Shown in pieces: positions 35,255 through 45,680 of a stretch of DNA of 64,000 nt. Both the position numbers and the translations under genes were made by a program. Source of the stretch: Sorghum bicolor (taxonomy: Eukaryota > Streptophyta > Magnoliopsida > Poales > Poaceae); the NCBI RefSeq assembly GCF_000003195.3, contig NC_012870.2, forward strand, positions 22,684,501 to 22,748,500, given 5' to 3'. The notes beneath the pieces were generated by a model, which was not told the origin of the DNA, searched no databases, and was given only the letters and a program-made list of their open reading frames with translations. Numbering within the stretch: position 1 is the first letter of the stretch; every line of letters starts with the position of its first letter.

Positions 35255-36541
35255 TTAAGTCCTCCGAACAGGACTCTCCGTTTTCTCAGTTGTCTTGGGT
35301 TCGTTGGGTGGCGCAGTCGGTGCTTCCAGCTGCGCCTCTTCTTCGTGTATAGTTATCTTCTCTCTCCACATCTGACTTGGTGCTACGGTCTCCTCAGGGT
35401 AATCTTGTTCAAGCTGTATGTCTTCAGACCTTACTACTTCTCCTTCATAGTCTGCCCATCCGTCCTTGATGATTTGCCTCTTCTGGTTACGGTTGCGTCG
35501 TCTTCTTCTTGTCCTGACCTGCTTAGAGTCTTCAACGATATAGTTAGGGTCAGTAAAATAGCGGCGTACCTTCTCTGACGGGAAGTGCATATGGACTTCT
35601 CCAGTTCCAATGTAGATGATTGCTTTAACGGTGCTGAGGAACGGTCTTTCAAGGATGACGGGTGGATCGTATTCGTCATCTACCATGTCAATAACCTGAA
35701 GGTCTGTGTAGACAAAATGATTGTCTATTTTAACAGGGACATCAGTTACTATACCTTTAACCTCTCGAAATGTCTGATCTGCCATCTGGAGCTGAATGTA
35801 TGTTGGTTTTAGGGGCATGGTTCCGAACAAGAGCCGATAGGTGACTGCGGCCATTATGTTGACGCCCGATCTGGTGTCGCAAAACGTCTTGTAGAAGTTG
35901 TACCCATTTATAGAGCAATAGATGCTTGGCATTCCTAGGTCGTCCTCCTTGGCCAGAAACGGTGACTTAAGTCGATGATCTTGACCTCCTTGAACTGCAG
36001 TGACCATCTTAGCTGACTCGGTCCACACTTGCTTGTTCCTATTCCTCCTGTTGGTCCTCTTCATTGGTTCATGTTGAGACTGCTCTGGGATTTGTGTAGT
36101 CTTGTTCTTGAAGGAAAACGTCTCCTTCCTCCCTTTGATGTAGAAACTGATCTTGGCAGCACTAGCGTAGATGACAGCTTCCGAGGTGTTTAAGAATGGC
36201 CTCCCTAAGATGATGGGTGCCCTCTCATCATTACCGGTCTCTATCACCACGAAATCTGCTGGGGCGTACAAGGTACCAACTCGGACACAGAGGTTCTTCA
36301 ATATTCTCTTTGGGAAACTTAACGCCTGATCTGCAAACTGCAAACACATGGTTGTTTCTAATAAAGGATATGTAAAGAATTTTTTATAGAGTACCCTGGG
36401 CATAATGTTGACACTAGAGCCAAAGTCGCAGAGTGCTTCTGGGAAGTCCACCATGCCGATGGAGATCGGGATGACGGGGCGTCCTGGATCGCCTTTCTTG
36501 ACCGGCAGAAGGTCAGTAGTAACTTCAGTGACGGGGTTACT
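35255..36541 (-). pseudogene. gypsy-2 protease ORF with two protease-like units
   Basis: Read on the minus strand directly after the gag amber codon. From the Met at 36454, the first unit has LCDFGSSVNIMP (Asp at residue 10) and APIILGRPFL (80-88). The second has FCDTRSGVNIM (Asp at 193) and PPVILERPFL (265-273). Both have the retropepsin layout of plant gypsy elements (D-x-G near the start, a GRPFL-type motif about 70 residues on). The second unit has Arg for Gly and Glu for Gly, so it is probably inactive. A Lys/Arg-rich linker (130-145) joins them. The ORF stops at 35255; no RT follows. Confidence 0.75.
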
Positions 36542-37957
36542 CTAGTAGTTACCTGCATCAAACATGTCTACAAGATTTGCAGATTCTAATCCTTCCGGTT
36601 GTGATGGTATACCGGGGTTAGTAGCAGAAATAGCAGCAGCTATTTGATTTAACTGAGATTCAATCATTTTATTAAAGCTAATTTGATTCTTGATGGCAGT
36701 AGAGAAATTATCCATTCTATTATTTATATTTTCCAACATTTTATCATTAGATGCCAATTTCTTAGATAGGTTATCCATTAGCTTTCCTTGATTAGACACT
36801 AACTCTCTCAGAGGTAGAAAATTATTATTATTGTTGTAAAAATTGTTACCTTGATAATTACCTGAGCAGTTAGGCCTCTGTTGATTCCAACCTTGATTTT
36901 GCTGAGGACGGTTGTAGTAGTTGTTGTTGTTATTGTTGTTGTAGTTCACATCCTCAAGCATCTCAGGGCAGTGATTGCCTGAGTGTCCAGTATCTCCACA
37001 CTCCTCACAAGTCATGTGAGAGTCGTAGATGTGCATAACTTCTTTCTTATCTCCAGCTCTATCATCGAGCTTCTTTATGAGCAGATCTAGCTTAGCAGAC
37101 ATCATGTCTACCTCCTTGAGCTGATGCATACCTCCATCTCTCTTGCGTGTCTGGGTCCTCTCTTTATTCCAGCTTTGGTTGGACGCCATCTTCTCCACAA
37201 GAGCTATGGCTTGTGATATAGTAAGTGATAGGAATGCTCCTCCACCTGCAGCATCCATGGTTTCTCGGGCACTGTTGCCGAGCCCATGATAAAACGTCTG
37301 CATTAGTAGCCAGCTCTCCATTCCATGATGGGGACATTCTAGGATGTAGTCTTGGAAGCGCTCCCATGCTTCTGGAACGGATTCATCATGTTGTTGCTGA
37401 AAACTTGTAATCTTCCCACGGAGAGCATTGGTCTTGCCCATGGGAAAGAACTTAGCCAGGAAGTTCGTGGAGCAGAGTGCCCACGTAATATTCTTCTTCT
37501 TTGTAGCGTAAAACCACTGCTTCGCTCTCCCTAACAGTGAGAATGGGAAGAGGCGAAGTAGTATAGCATCTCTGGGGACTCCTGATATGGTGAATGTGCT
37601 GCAAATCTCCAGAAAGTGTTGGAGATGAGCACTAGCATCTTCGTGTGCCTTCCCACAGAACTGATTGGATTGCACCATGTTGATAAGTCCAGGCTTGAGC
37701 TCAAAGTTGCCATCGATCTCTGCAGCAGGTCCAGTGCGGATATTGTCTGTAGTGGGAGCTGAGAACTCACGGATTGATTTGTTCGCCATGACTTCGAACT
37801 CTAAAGACAGGTTCTGGGTGAAACTTCGGTGATCTTCTTGATTGGATGAAGCTTCGTGCTGAAGTCTTGATGATCTCTTCTTGAGCTTGGCTCTTGTTTT
37901 TCTGAATAACGCTTCGAGATTGTCAACAAAATTTCCTCGATGATGTCTTCTATTCAT
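36542..37957 (-). CDS. gypsy-2 gag polyprotein
   Basis: 471 codons, intact. Retrotrans_gag region about residues 100-250 (RLFPFSLLGRAKQWFY, a hallmark of plant gypsy capsid), followed by an Asn/Gln-rich tract and one CCHC knuckle CEECGDTGHSGNHC (36968-37009, about residue 317). It forms virus-like particles and packages element RNA. Ends AAC TAC TAG; the next codon continues in the same frame into the protease. Elements with an intact gag but no pol can be mobilised by a partner's enzymes. Confidence 0.88.
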   Translation of the reverse strand: MNRRHHRGNFVDNLEALFRKTRAKLKKRSSRLQHEASSNQEDHRSFTQNLSLEFEVMANKSIREFSAPTTDNIRTGPAAEIDGNFELKPGLINMVQSNQFCGKAHEDASAHLQHFLEICSTFTISGVPRDAILLRLFPFSLLGRAKQWFYATKKKNITWALCSTNFLAKFFPMGKTNALRGKITSFQQQHDESVPEAWERFQDYILECPHHGMESWLLMQTFYHGLGNSARETMDAAGGGAFLSLTISQAIALVEKMASNQSWNKERTQTRKRDGGMHQLKEVDMMSAKLDLLIKKLDDRAGDKKEVMHIYDSHMTCEECGDTGHSGNHCPEMLEDVNYNNNNNNNYYNRPQQNQGWNQQRPNCSGNYQGNNFYNNNNNFLPLRELVSNQGKLMDNLSKKLASNDKMLENINNRMDNFSTAIKNQISFNKMIESQLNQIAAAISATNPGIPSQPEGLESANLVDMFDAGNY

Positions 37958-38090
37958 ACATTACCCTGCATAAGATAAAATAGAAAAATATTGGGGTAAA
38001 ACTGTATGAGAGAATTGATAAGCTCAATCATATTAGTGATGCGAATGATGCCTCAAAATTCTATATTCATTCCTGATTAGTAATCAACCT

Positions 38091-38108
38091 TCCCCGGCAA
38101 CAGCGTCA
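38091..38108 (-). other. gypsy-2 primer binding site
   Basis: Element strand TGACGCTGTTGCCGGGGA, eight bases after the 5' LTR. It differs at two positions from TGGCGCCGTTGCCGGGGA, the complement of plant tRNA-Asp used by Athila-type elements. Confidence 0.75.
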
Positions 38109-38116
38109 AAAATGCT

Positions 38117-39748
38117 TGTTGGGCATTCTTAACGTCACTACCAAAAGTAGACTTAGTTTTCTAATTTTGATAACGGCGCCAAAAATGCCAAACCTATCCC
38201 TCATGCCACTTAAGCCAAGTTGTCATCCCCAGCATGACATAAGAGACACGGTATTGAAATATGCAATTGCTCTTCTAAATAAATAACAAATGAGATCTGC
38301 AAGCGCACAGATTAATACCGATGTAGCATTTTAACAGGGAAGTATTCTAGGTATCGTTATTTATATTTTTACCACTGGAAAGGGATTGCTAAACATCAAT
38401 GTTGATTATAGAATGGAATGTAGAATTGTGTATCTATCAATGCATGTATAATTGAGAACATTTATCTATCTCTTTCACATAGGGATAAGTATCACATAAA
38501 GGATATATAAAGTAATGAATGGTGACAAAGATAACTAATCTGATCAGCATAACTTAGCCACATATAAATATGATAAGCACCTCAATTAGATATTCTAGCA
38601 AGTCATTAGCATGGAATTAGGACGAACTACAAGAATATTTCCTAAGTTATTCTTAACTATACAGTCTAGTATATCATAGTTAGTGCAATTATACTTAGCA
38701 ATCATTGTGAGACAGGACTACGCCCATGCATAGTGATATTATCAAGAAATATGAGAAACATCGCAATCACTGCCCTGTAATAACGTTGCTCTACCAGCCC
38801 AATACATGAGAGGGAGACTATATAAGAATCAATGGAGCTGTCACTATCACGAACTACCCCGCGATCTGGCATATAGGGTACAATCGCAGATAAATACGGT
38901 ATAGGCACCACACATACACAATATCTATCATTTACCCATGGATCCGATGGATAAACGCTATACGATCCTAAACATGTATATAATTCCAATCTAACTAAGC
39001 CAAGTATATAACTATGATAAACTAAGAACAATATAATTGCGAATATAAACAAGTAGAGCAAAGTCATAACAAATATATTGAAGTAGAACAAAGTTATATT
39101 CATAATATCGAAGAACAAAGATGAACAATTGAAGAACAATAGAGAATTACCAAGAATCCTCTTGACAGATCCGGAAACCAATCGAAGATTGACTCTTTCT
39201 AGTTCTAATCCTATGTAGCTATGCTAATCTAGAGATCTAATTGATGTGGTGGCTCTAGGGCTAGATCAGAGGCTTCTTCTCCCTGATGAATAATGAATTA
39301 GGGTTGAGAGGTGCTCTCCTCTAGGGGCCAGGGGGTCTGGTTATATAGTCCTTTCAAGTGAATATGGGCCGTCGGATCAAACCGACATTGATTGAACGGT
39401 TATCTTTGATCCTTTAGGTCGGTGGAGCATGATCCCCGAAGAGAACTCTGATTGGGCACCAAAGGGGGGCTGGCGCCCTGGGCCAGACCCCGTTCTGCCT
39501 CCGCTTCGTTCCCGTGGCTTCTGGACCCTTCTAGATGTAAGATAATTGCGCGGTACGTTAATATCTCTATGTAATCCTAACGTGTGGGCCTTTCTTCCGT
39601 ATTTCCTGATAACCCCCTGCAGAAATAGACAAACACCAAAACTCATGGAATTCTGTCAGATAAAACCCTAAGTCTGGATGTCGATTGCATTTGGATCCTT
39701 TTCTTTGTTTATTTGTTAATTAAATTTGATACTTAAGGACCGTCAACA
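38117..39748 (-). repeat. gypsy-2 5' LTR
   Basis: 1632 bp, the partner of 11765-13417, with the same ends. Contains the same 159-codon sense-strand frame at 38702-39181. Confidence 0.95.
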
Positions 39749-39753
39749 GTGGC

Positions 39754-40268
39754 CATGCTTGCGAGCAGTGTAGTGACAGCATGGGCACAGGTAGTGGACT
39801 TGATTTGATGTCAACGAAGGTATAGATCCCTCTCTCTCTCTCCATCTCCCTCACTCTTCCCTCTCTTTCCCTCTTCACCTCCCTGACTCTTCCTTGTCCC
39901 CTTTGTAGATCTAGTGGAGCAGAGGTAGATCTAGTGGAGTGGAGGCCGATCTATTGGAGCAGGGGTAGGTTTCGGCAACACTGTGATGGGAGCATGGAGG
40001 CTGGCTAACTTGGGTGTGGATCTAGCTCTAGGGCTGGGATTGAGCTCGAAAATGAGCTTGCTGGTGGGCTCTATGTTTTTTGTTTTCTTAATTTATTAAA
40101 TGAGTTGGGCATTTGTAAAACGCCTGCCTCCATTACTAGACTAACCGAGGCGGGCAATAGAATCGCCTTTGTAGATCATCATTAACAATGACCTTTATTG
40201 GAGGCAGTTGCAATGCCTACCTCCATTAATAAAAAATGCCCACCTCCATTAAACTTTATGTAGTAGTG
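39754..40268. other. CACTA-1 right part
   Basis: Continues the CACTA-1 interior: CT-rich leader-like sequence at 39825-39900, a repeated TAGATCTAGTGGAG module at 39907-39950, then subterminal repeats and the right terminus. No ORF. Confidence 0.7.
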
Positions 40269-40940
40269 TTATGTGTCATATTCTATAAAGGAACCACCTC
40301 AGTCCACTTAGTGAATTAATATATAGCAACCAACACAAAATGATGTCCCTTTGATGATGAGGGATGAATTTGGCCAATGAATCTAGCCCCCAACCATGAA
40401 AAGACCACAACTTGATAATAGGATACAACATCACAATAGGCAGCGGCTGAATATTACCAAACCGTTGGCACTCCTCACATCCTTTGTAGCGAAAATAATC
40501 GAGCATCATGTTAGGCCAATAAAAACTAGCTCTACATAATAACCACTTTATATTTGTGGCCAATTGATGTGTACTACAATATACCCTCATGGACTTCTCT
40601 CATGGCCACCTTTTCTTGATTAGATGCCAAATACTTTAGCAACAGGTCTTTGGAAGTTCTCAGTATAGCTCATAATTATGCAAAACAAAACTGAATGCGC
40701 TTTGTTGAACACTTTATCAACTTTGGTGTTTGGATCATGTAGGTACCTCAAAATGAGAGTCCTCCAATCATCCAAATCAGCTCCAATAACACTAAAGCAT
40801 AAAACAAGATGATTTGGAGTTTCACTGGGCAAACTGGTCTGGTCGGCTTCAGGAACCTGTCATGGCTGGTTCTGTAGAGCCTCCAAAAAGAGCAGAAAAA
40901 ACTGCTTGTTCAGTTCCTAGAACCGGACTGGCTAGTTCTA
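40269..40940 (-). pseudogene. gypsy-1 fossil: integrase zinc-binding and pre-integrase region
   Basis: Minus strand: DDWRTLILRYLHDP (spacer before integrase), then CSTHQLATNIKWLLCRASFYWP and KGCEECQRFG (the HHCC zinc-binding module), then IIKLWSFHGWGLDSL (approach to the catalytic core). Several stops. Its end abuts CACTA-1 at 40268 and its start abuts CACTA-2 at 40941. Confidence 0.8.
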
Positions 40941-42212
40941 CACTAGTACAAAAAAATTAATGGAGGCAGTCACTGTTGATTATTAGAGGCAGGCATATGC
41001 AACCACCTCCAATAGAAGGCCTTGGCTAATCAGACATTAATGGAGGTAGTTGTTTTTTCCTGCCTCCATTAATCAAATAAAATAAACAAAAGAGAAGAAA
41101 AAAAATCCCAAACAGGCCTTGATCTAAGCCGCACGGATCTGGGCCCTTGCGTCGCCACCATCGATGCACCGCCCAGCTCTGGTAGCCTCCCTAGCGTCGT
41201 CGGTAAAGAGGAGGGGGCTGGAACCACCGTCGAGGATGACCTGGGGGCCGGATCAACCGCTACTAAGGAGGTGGCTGGATCCACCGCCGCCAAGGAGGAG
41301 CGAGTCAAAACCACCACCGCCAAGGAGGGGGTGGATCCACCACCGAGGAGGAGGGGAGTCGATCAGAACTGCTGCCACTGAGGAGGAGATGGCTGGATCC
41401 ATCGCCACTGAGCAGGAGATGACCGGATCTGCCACCATGAGGAGGAGACAGAATCTGCCACCACAGAGGAGTAGGTTGGAACCACTGCCACCGAGTAAGA
41501 GAAGGCCAGATCCACTGCCACGGAGGAGGAGACGACTAGATCCATCGCCACCGAGTAGGAGAAGACTGGATCCACTACCACAGAGGAGGAGATAGCCAGA
41601 TCCGCTGCCATAGAGGAGGAGATGGTTGGATCCGTAGCCCCTGAAGTTGTGGGGGCTGGATCTAGCCGCCGATGAGAAGGGGCGCCACTTCCATTTGCAC
41701 CACCAAGGTGGACGGCGCTGCCAGGGCTGGGGAGGAGAGGGGAGCATCGCCAGGGGAGAAGTGGGGTGCACCACTAGGAGGGAGGTAGAATGGGGAAAAA
41801 GAGAAGTGGTTGGTGTCCTTGAGCTGTTGTGGGGGAAAGGAGAGGGGAGTGGTGCGCTCGGCTATGGGAGAGCAGGCGCCGATCGGTTGTGGGAGGGAGT
41901 AAGAGTGGCAGTGCAGTGAACCCTAAGTTCGAGAGGTGGGTCATATAGTGTGTCTGCCTCTAGAAATATATTTACGATGACGAGCACTACAACGCAACCG
42001 CCTCTGAAAATAGGCTATTTTTGGAGACGGTTGATTTAAGGTGCCCGCTGACCTCTATAAATCAATTTTCCGATGTGAGCAAAAGTGCCCACCTTGGTAA
42101 ATAAAAAGTACCCATCTCTATTTATCACAGGAATTAAGCGTGACGGTTGGATTTTATGACCGCCTTTATTAATAAAAGAGCACCGTCTTTCAAAATCATT
42201 TGTGTAGTAGTG
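40941..42212. mobile_element. CACTA-2 transposon, non-autonomous
   Basis: 1272 bp, CACTAGTACAAAAAAATTAA at 40941 to TTTGTGTAGTAGTG at 42212, target duplication CTA at 40938-40940 and 42213-42215. GGAGGCAGTC / CCGCCTCTG subterminal repeats. No transposase. The interior is a degenerate minisatellite. Confidence 0.88.
41220..41640. repeat. Minisatellite in CACTA-2
   Basis: More than ten imperfect units of roughly 27-33 bp built on GGATCCACTGCCAC and GAGGAGGAGA. It gives open frames on both strands (41164-41595 plus, 41253-41774 minus) encoding Arg/Pro/Leu or Leu/Ser repeats; these are repeat artefacts, not genes. Confidence 0.75.
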
Positions 42213-42377
42213 CTAGCAGACTACAACTATCGTGATTGTTTCGCATTGGCTTTTCTTTGAAATAAAAGTTACGCCCATCAACGTTAAAACCATATACTTG
42301 TTGAGCTAACATGTTAGCCTTAATTTTTCATACCTTGTAATATGCTGAATTTGAAATTTGGCAAAAGAAGTGATAAT
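42213..42377 (-). pseudogene. gypsy-1 fossil: end of RNase H
   Basis: Minus strand KANMLAQQVYGFNVDG then FKEKPM, the segment that links RNase H to the integrase region in plant gypsy pols (usual form ANELAQQASGY). 165 bp between CACTA-3 and CACTA-2. Confidence 0.65.
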
Positions 42378-43205
42378 AACTACTAAAAAAATGATTTCAG
42401 ATGTCATTGTCCAAACATCTCCTAAAATACCTAACATTTTTGGAGGCAGTCATTTTATATATGGAGGCCATCACAATTGCCCTAGGTAAAATGTATTTAC
42501 AGATGTGGACATTTTATCAATGGAGGCCGTAACAATTTCCTGCCTCCTAAAGTGTATTTATGGAGGCATTCAAACACTGCCTGCCTTCTAAATTGGACTT
42601 AGAGAAAATATATACTAAGGCCCAGCAAAAGCCCATATTTGATCCTTCTAGCAGGCTTATATATATAATAGTTAGGGTTTCTCCTCACTTCTACAACACT
42701 CTCTCTCACTTCTCTTGTCGCCCCGTCTCTCCCAACCCTCAACCTTCTCACATCATCCCTCCACCATATCTAGCTCCAGATCTGGTGCCCTACATATCAT
42801 CCTCCACTCCAAATCTGGTAGCGGCACACTTCACCACCTCCAGCTCTAGACCCAGCTCCCTACACACTCCTCCGCTCCAGGTCGAGTGGCGGGAGGCCAC
42901 ACCCAAGCTCTAGTGGTGGTACGCAAGGTGAGGAGGCCAGTGGCTGGTGCTCTAGGCGTGGGCAATGGCGATAGGCTCGAGAGGCCCATGGATAGGCTCG
43001 ACATGCTCATCCATGAGTTTTTCTCTTTTTTATTTATTTTCATAGGCAGGAATTTGACCCCCTTGTTAAAATAGCCACTAGTGCAGGTGGGCATTTTGAC
43101 TGGCTACAAAAATAGCATTAATGTCAGCTTTTAGTTTGAGACGGACAGCATGCCCGTCTACGAAAAACAAAAATGATCGCATGGGATACTCTCTATGTAG
43201 TAATG
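42378..43205. mobile_element. CACTA-3 transposon, degraded
   Basis: Left terminus AACTACTAAAAAAATGATTT at 42378 (first C mutated to A); right terminus CTATGTAGTAATG at 43205 (one mismatch to GTAGTAGTG). GGAGGCAGTCATTTT subterminal repeats and a TATATATATAATAG promoter-like stretch with a CT-rich leader, as in CACTA-1. No matching 3-bp duplication (AAT against TAT). The gypsy-1 sequence between RT and the end of RNase H is missing here, so a deletion accompanied or followed the insertion. Confidence 0.65.
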
Positions 43206-43700
43206 TATGTGAATAAAGACACATATCAAGAAATACACTTCCATGATCACACCAATCAAATCATGAAAGGTCAAGTTCAAAGCCCGTTGATGAATAACAC
43301 ATGCATTCTTCAATCCAAGTGTCATCAAAACCCACTTAAAGATACCAACAAACACGAGACAAGCCATTTTGGACATGTCCTCTTCGGGCATAAAAATCTA
43401 ATTGTAGCCGGTGTTTACCATCAAGAGAAAACTGGTAATGATGTCTTGAAATATCATTAATAAAAAATATATCAATCGGCGGTTGGCATAGGATATTCAT
43501 CTTTTAGAGTAACTCTATTTAGATCTCTAAAATCAGCACTAGTTCATACCCTCTTTATAGTATGATAAGAAAAAACAAAGTCCTAGACTACTCTAAGTGT
43601 CTCTCAACTCCAAATGACACATAGAACTAGTTCATCCTTAACCTCATCGTCCATCTTTGAAAATGGAACAATTTTCATCAGGGGCATGAAAACCATTGAT
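43206..43700 (-). pseudogene. gypsy-1 fossil: reverse transcriptase
   Basis: Minus strand, in several frames: ADFRDLNRVTLKDEYPMP, then NTGYN, a stop, IFMPEEDMSK, then FGIFKWVLMT-like sequence and LGLKNACVIHQRALNLTFHDLIGV. These match the gypsy RT order (DFRDLN, GYNQI, GLKNAGATYQR). The YIDD-equivalent is degraded just before CACTA-3. The stop in GYN*IFM is CAG changed to TAG. Confidence 0.8.
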
Positions 43701-45591
43701 TGCCCAAACAATCACCATTATCATGACGTAACTTAAATTGCCACCACAAAACACATATTAGTCATAATAATCTCGTGTAGTCATTAATAACTGAAACCCA
43801 CTAATGGCCCGATGCTTTTTGGGAGCTTGGCCCTTGCAATGAGCTCCAACGTGAATAAGAGGAAAGTGTGTGAGCTTCTCGATACCTCAGTAAAAAATAC
43901 TAGAGTCGTTGTATCTCATTTAAAGCTTCCACATTTAATTTGTATACCTAATTAAGTTGTGTGCTTTCATTTCAGTTTAGTTCACTAAGCTAGTTGATAG
44001 GACTAGAACCTAAGTTGCATATATTTTTTGTGGTAGAGATAGCAACACACTTAGTAAATCTTTTGCAAATATAGAACCTAGGTTGCATAACACTTTATTT
44101 ATTGCATAGGTTTTGATAAGTGGAATTAATTAGATGCCATAGTTTAGAGGAGAAGTTTTAACTTTCCTAATTCATCCTCTCTTGGACGTCATGGTCCATT
44201 AAGTGTCCACCCCGTGTAATAAAGATTAAAACAGGAGGAAGCTTAGCTCTCCTTGAGTTTCGATGCATGGGATCGAAGAGCGTTGTGTTATAAAATCGCT
44301 AGTTTTGTACGTTGGTCTTCGAGTGTTTGCCTGCGGCGCGCGGGCGCAAAAGATCGGAGACTCAGCGCAGCTGCTGCGGGGGTCTTTGGTCTTTCCCTGG
44401 GGTAACAGCGAAGTAAACCACATGGCACGTATGGAACGCCTAGATTGTATGGCCGTGGCATTCTCGGTAGCAGAGGTGAGTAGTTTAATAAACTTGTCCC
44501 AAGTGTTACTCAAATAATGCACTATTACACTACAGTTAATGGATGACCGGATCTCAGCGTTTTATGAAACCTTGAAAACGGGTTTCTCGGATTCAATTAC
44601 ATCATCTAGACGCGGCAACTCACAGCTCGTAAGCTTTATGCGTAAGGTGTGGCTTGCGAGCTGCTTAGATTCCAGATTTCCACTAAGCAATGCATCATTT
44701 GGCCATGAGTAAGAATCCGATCAGCTGTGAGAATTTCAATACTGTGTGAATATCTGATGATTCGTATTTGAATCTCAAGCTACGTAGAGATAGGGACAGA
44801 ACGAAACTACTCCCATCCTACATAACCGGATTCTTCAGTCCTATGCCATATACCAAGAATACAGCCGGCCAGCTGCAAAACAACGTCTTACCAAATACTG
44901 TTTTTTTAATTGCACAGTACAATGCAACAGATCATAACGCATACAATCCCAACTCCTATGAGCACTTTCGAAGACTGGATCGGCAAATCCTCGAGACGAA
45001 ATTGACGAAGTCATCGTAGACATTTTGCTGTCGAGGGAAACATCGTCTACCAAGTATAATGCCGTTAAATCCTATAATATTCGCTTCCTTGGGAAGTTAA
45101 ACCCTACACGGCTACACCTCATATGCTATTGAGGCTATTATAACCATCACACTAAATAGGCCTTTTCGCAGTCAGATATACTGTTTTTCTTTGGGATTCT
45201 AACCAGTTTTTATTGACATCTTCATTTGATTTGGAAATTCAGATGAAAAACTCAGTCACCATGTTAGCGACGAGTAATAGTCATCTGCAAATCATTGCAA
45301 ACCCAAGCAATTGACTGACTTCCATACCAACTTGGTTAATTTATCATAGAAAGACTCTACGAGCTTTCCAAGTTGTACAATCCAAAGCCCCATTTCAGAA
45401 AAAAAATTTTGAAACTATAAGCAAAAAGGAAAAGTTTGAAGGTTAAAGCTCAAGTAATGCAAACAGCTAGTCTCAAGGCAAGTTTCGCATGTGGCTCAGA
45501 ACGAATTACTTCAAAGATCTTTGAGGACTCATCAAGTTAACACAAGGTGATTGGTGGGCATTAAGGTGATAGTAATGCATTGCCACCGGTA
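43701..45591. other. Upstream interval of the glycine-rich gene
   Basis: No gene I can support. 43701-44200 may hold further gypsy-1 debris. 44226-44520 and 44768-45053 give short ORFs on both strands without recognisable domains. The last few hundred bases presumably include the promoter of the gene at 45681. Confidence 0.5.
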
Positions 45592-45600
45592 CTATAAATA
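45592..45600 (+). promoter_or_regulatory. TATA box of the glycine-rich gene
   Basis: CTATAAATA, 81 bp before the ATG. With usual plant spacing the transcript would start near 45625, giving a leader of about 55 bases that is CT-rich with repeated GCTAGC. Confidence 0.7.
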
Positions 45601-45680
45601 ACCATGCAACCTCCTATTCGCATCCATATCATATTTACAGACTCTTCTCCGTAGCAACTAGCTAGCTAGCCTCCCTCACC

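Larger units (their letters stand above)
11765..39748 (-). mobile_element. gypsy-2 LTR retrotransposon (gag and protease only)
   Basis: Minus-strand element flanked by a 5-bp duplication, GTGGC at 11760-11764 and 39749-39753. In element orientation: 5' LTR (39748-38117), primer site (38108-38091), gag, an in-frame stop, protease-like ORF, long non-coding 3' region, polypurine tract, 3' LTR (13417-11765). No reverse transcriptase, RNase H or integrase is present, so it belongs to the non-autonomous terminal-repeat-plus-GAG type. Gypsy-3 interrupts its 3' non-coding region. The tRNA-Asp-like primer site and gag resemble the Athila/Tat side of Ty3/gypsy; that placement is tentative. Confidence 0.92.
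10924..40268. mobile_element. CACTA-1 transposon, non-autonomous, host of the nested stack
   Basis: Left terminus CACTACGACACAAATGATTT at 10924; right terminus ends TTATGTAGTAGTG at 40268; 3-bp target duplication TTA at 10921-10923 and 40269-40271. Subterminal repeats of a GGAGGCGGTC / CCGCCTCC type lie at 10945-11220 and 40110-40260. With the nested elements removed, CACTA-1 is only about 1.36 kb and has no transposase, so it was mobilised in trans. It contains a promoter-like CTATAAAACACAACAC (near 11279) followed by a CT-rich leader. Confidence 0.9.
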
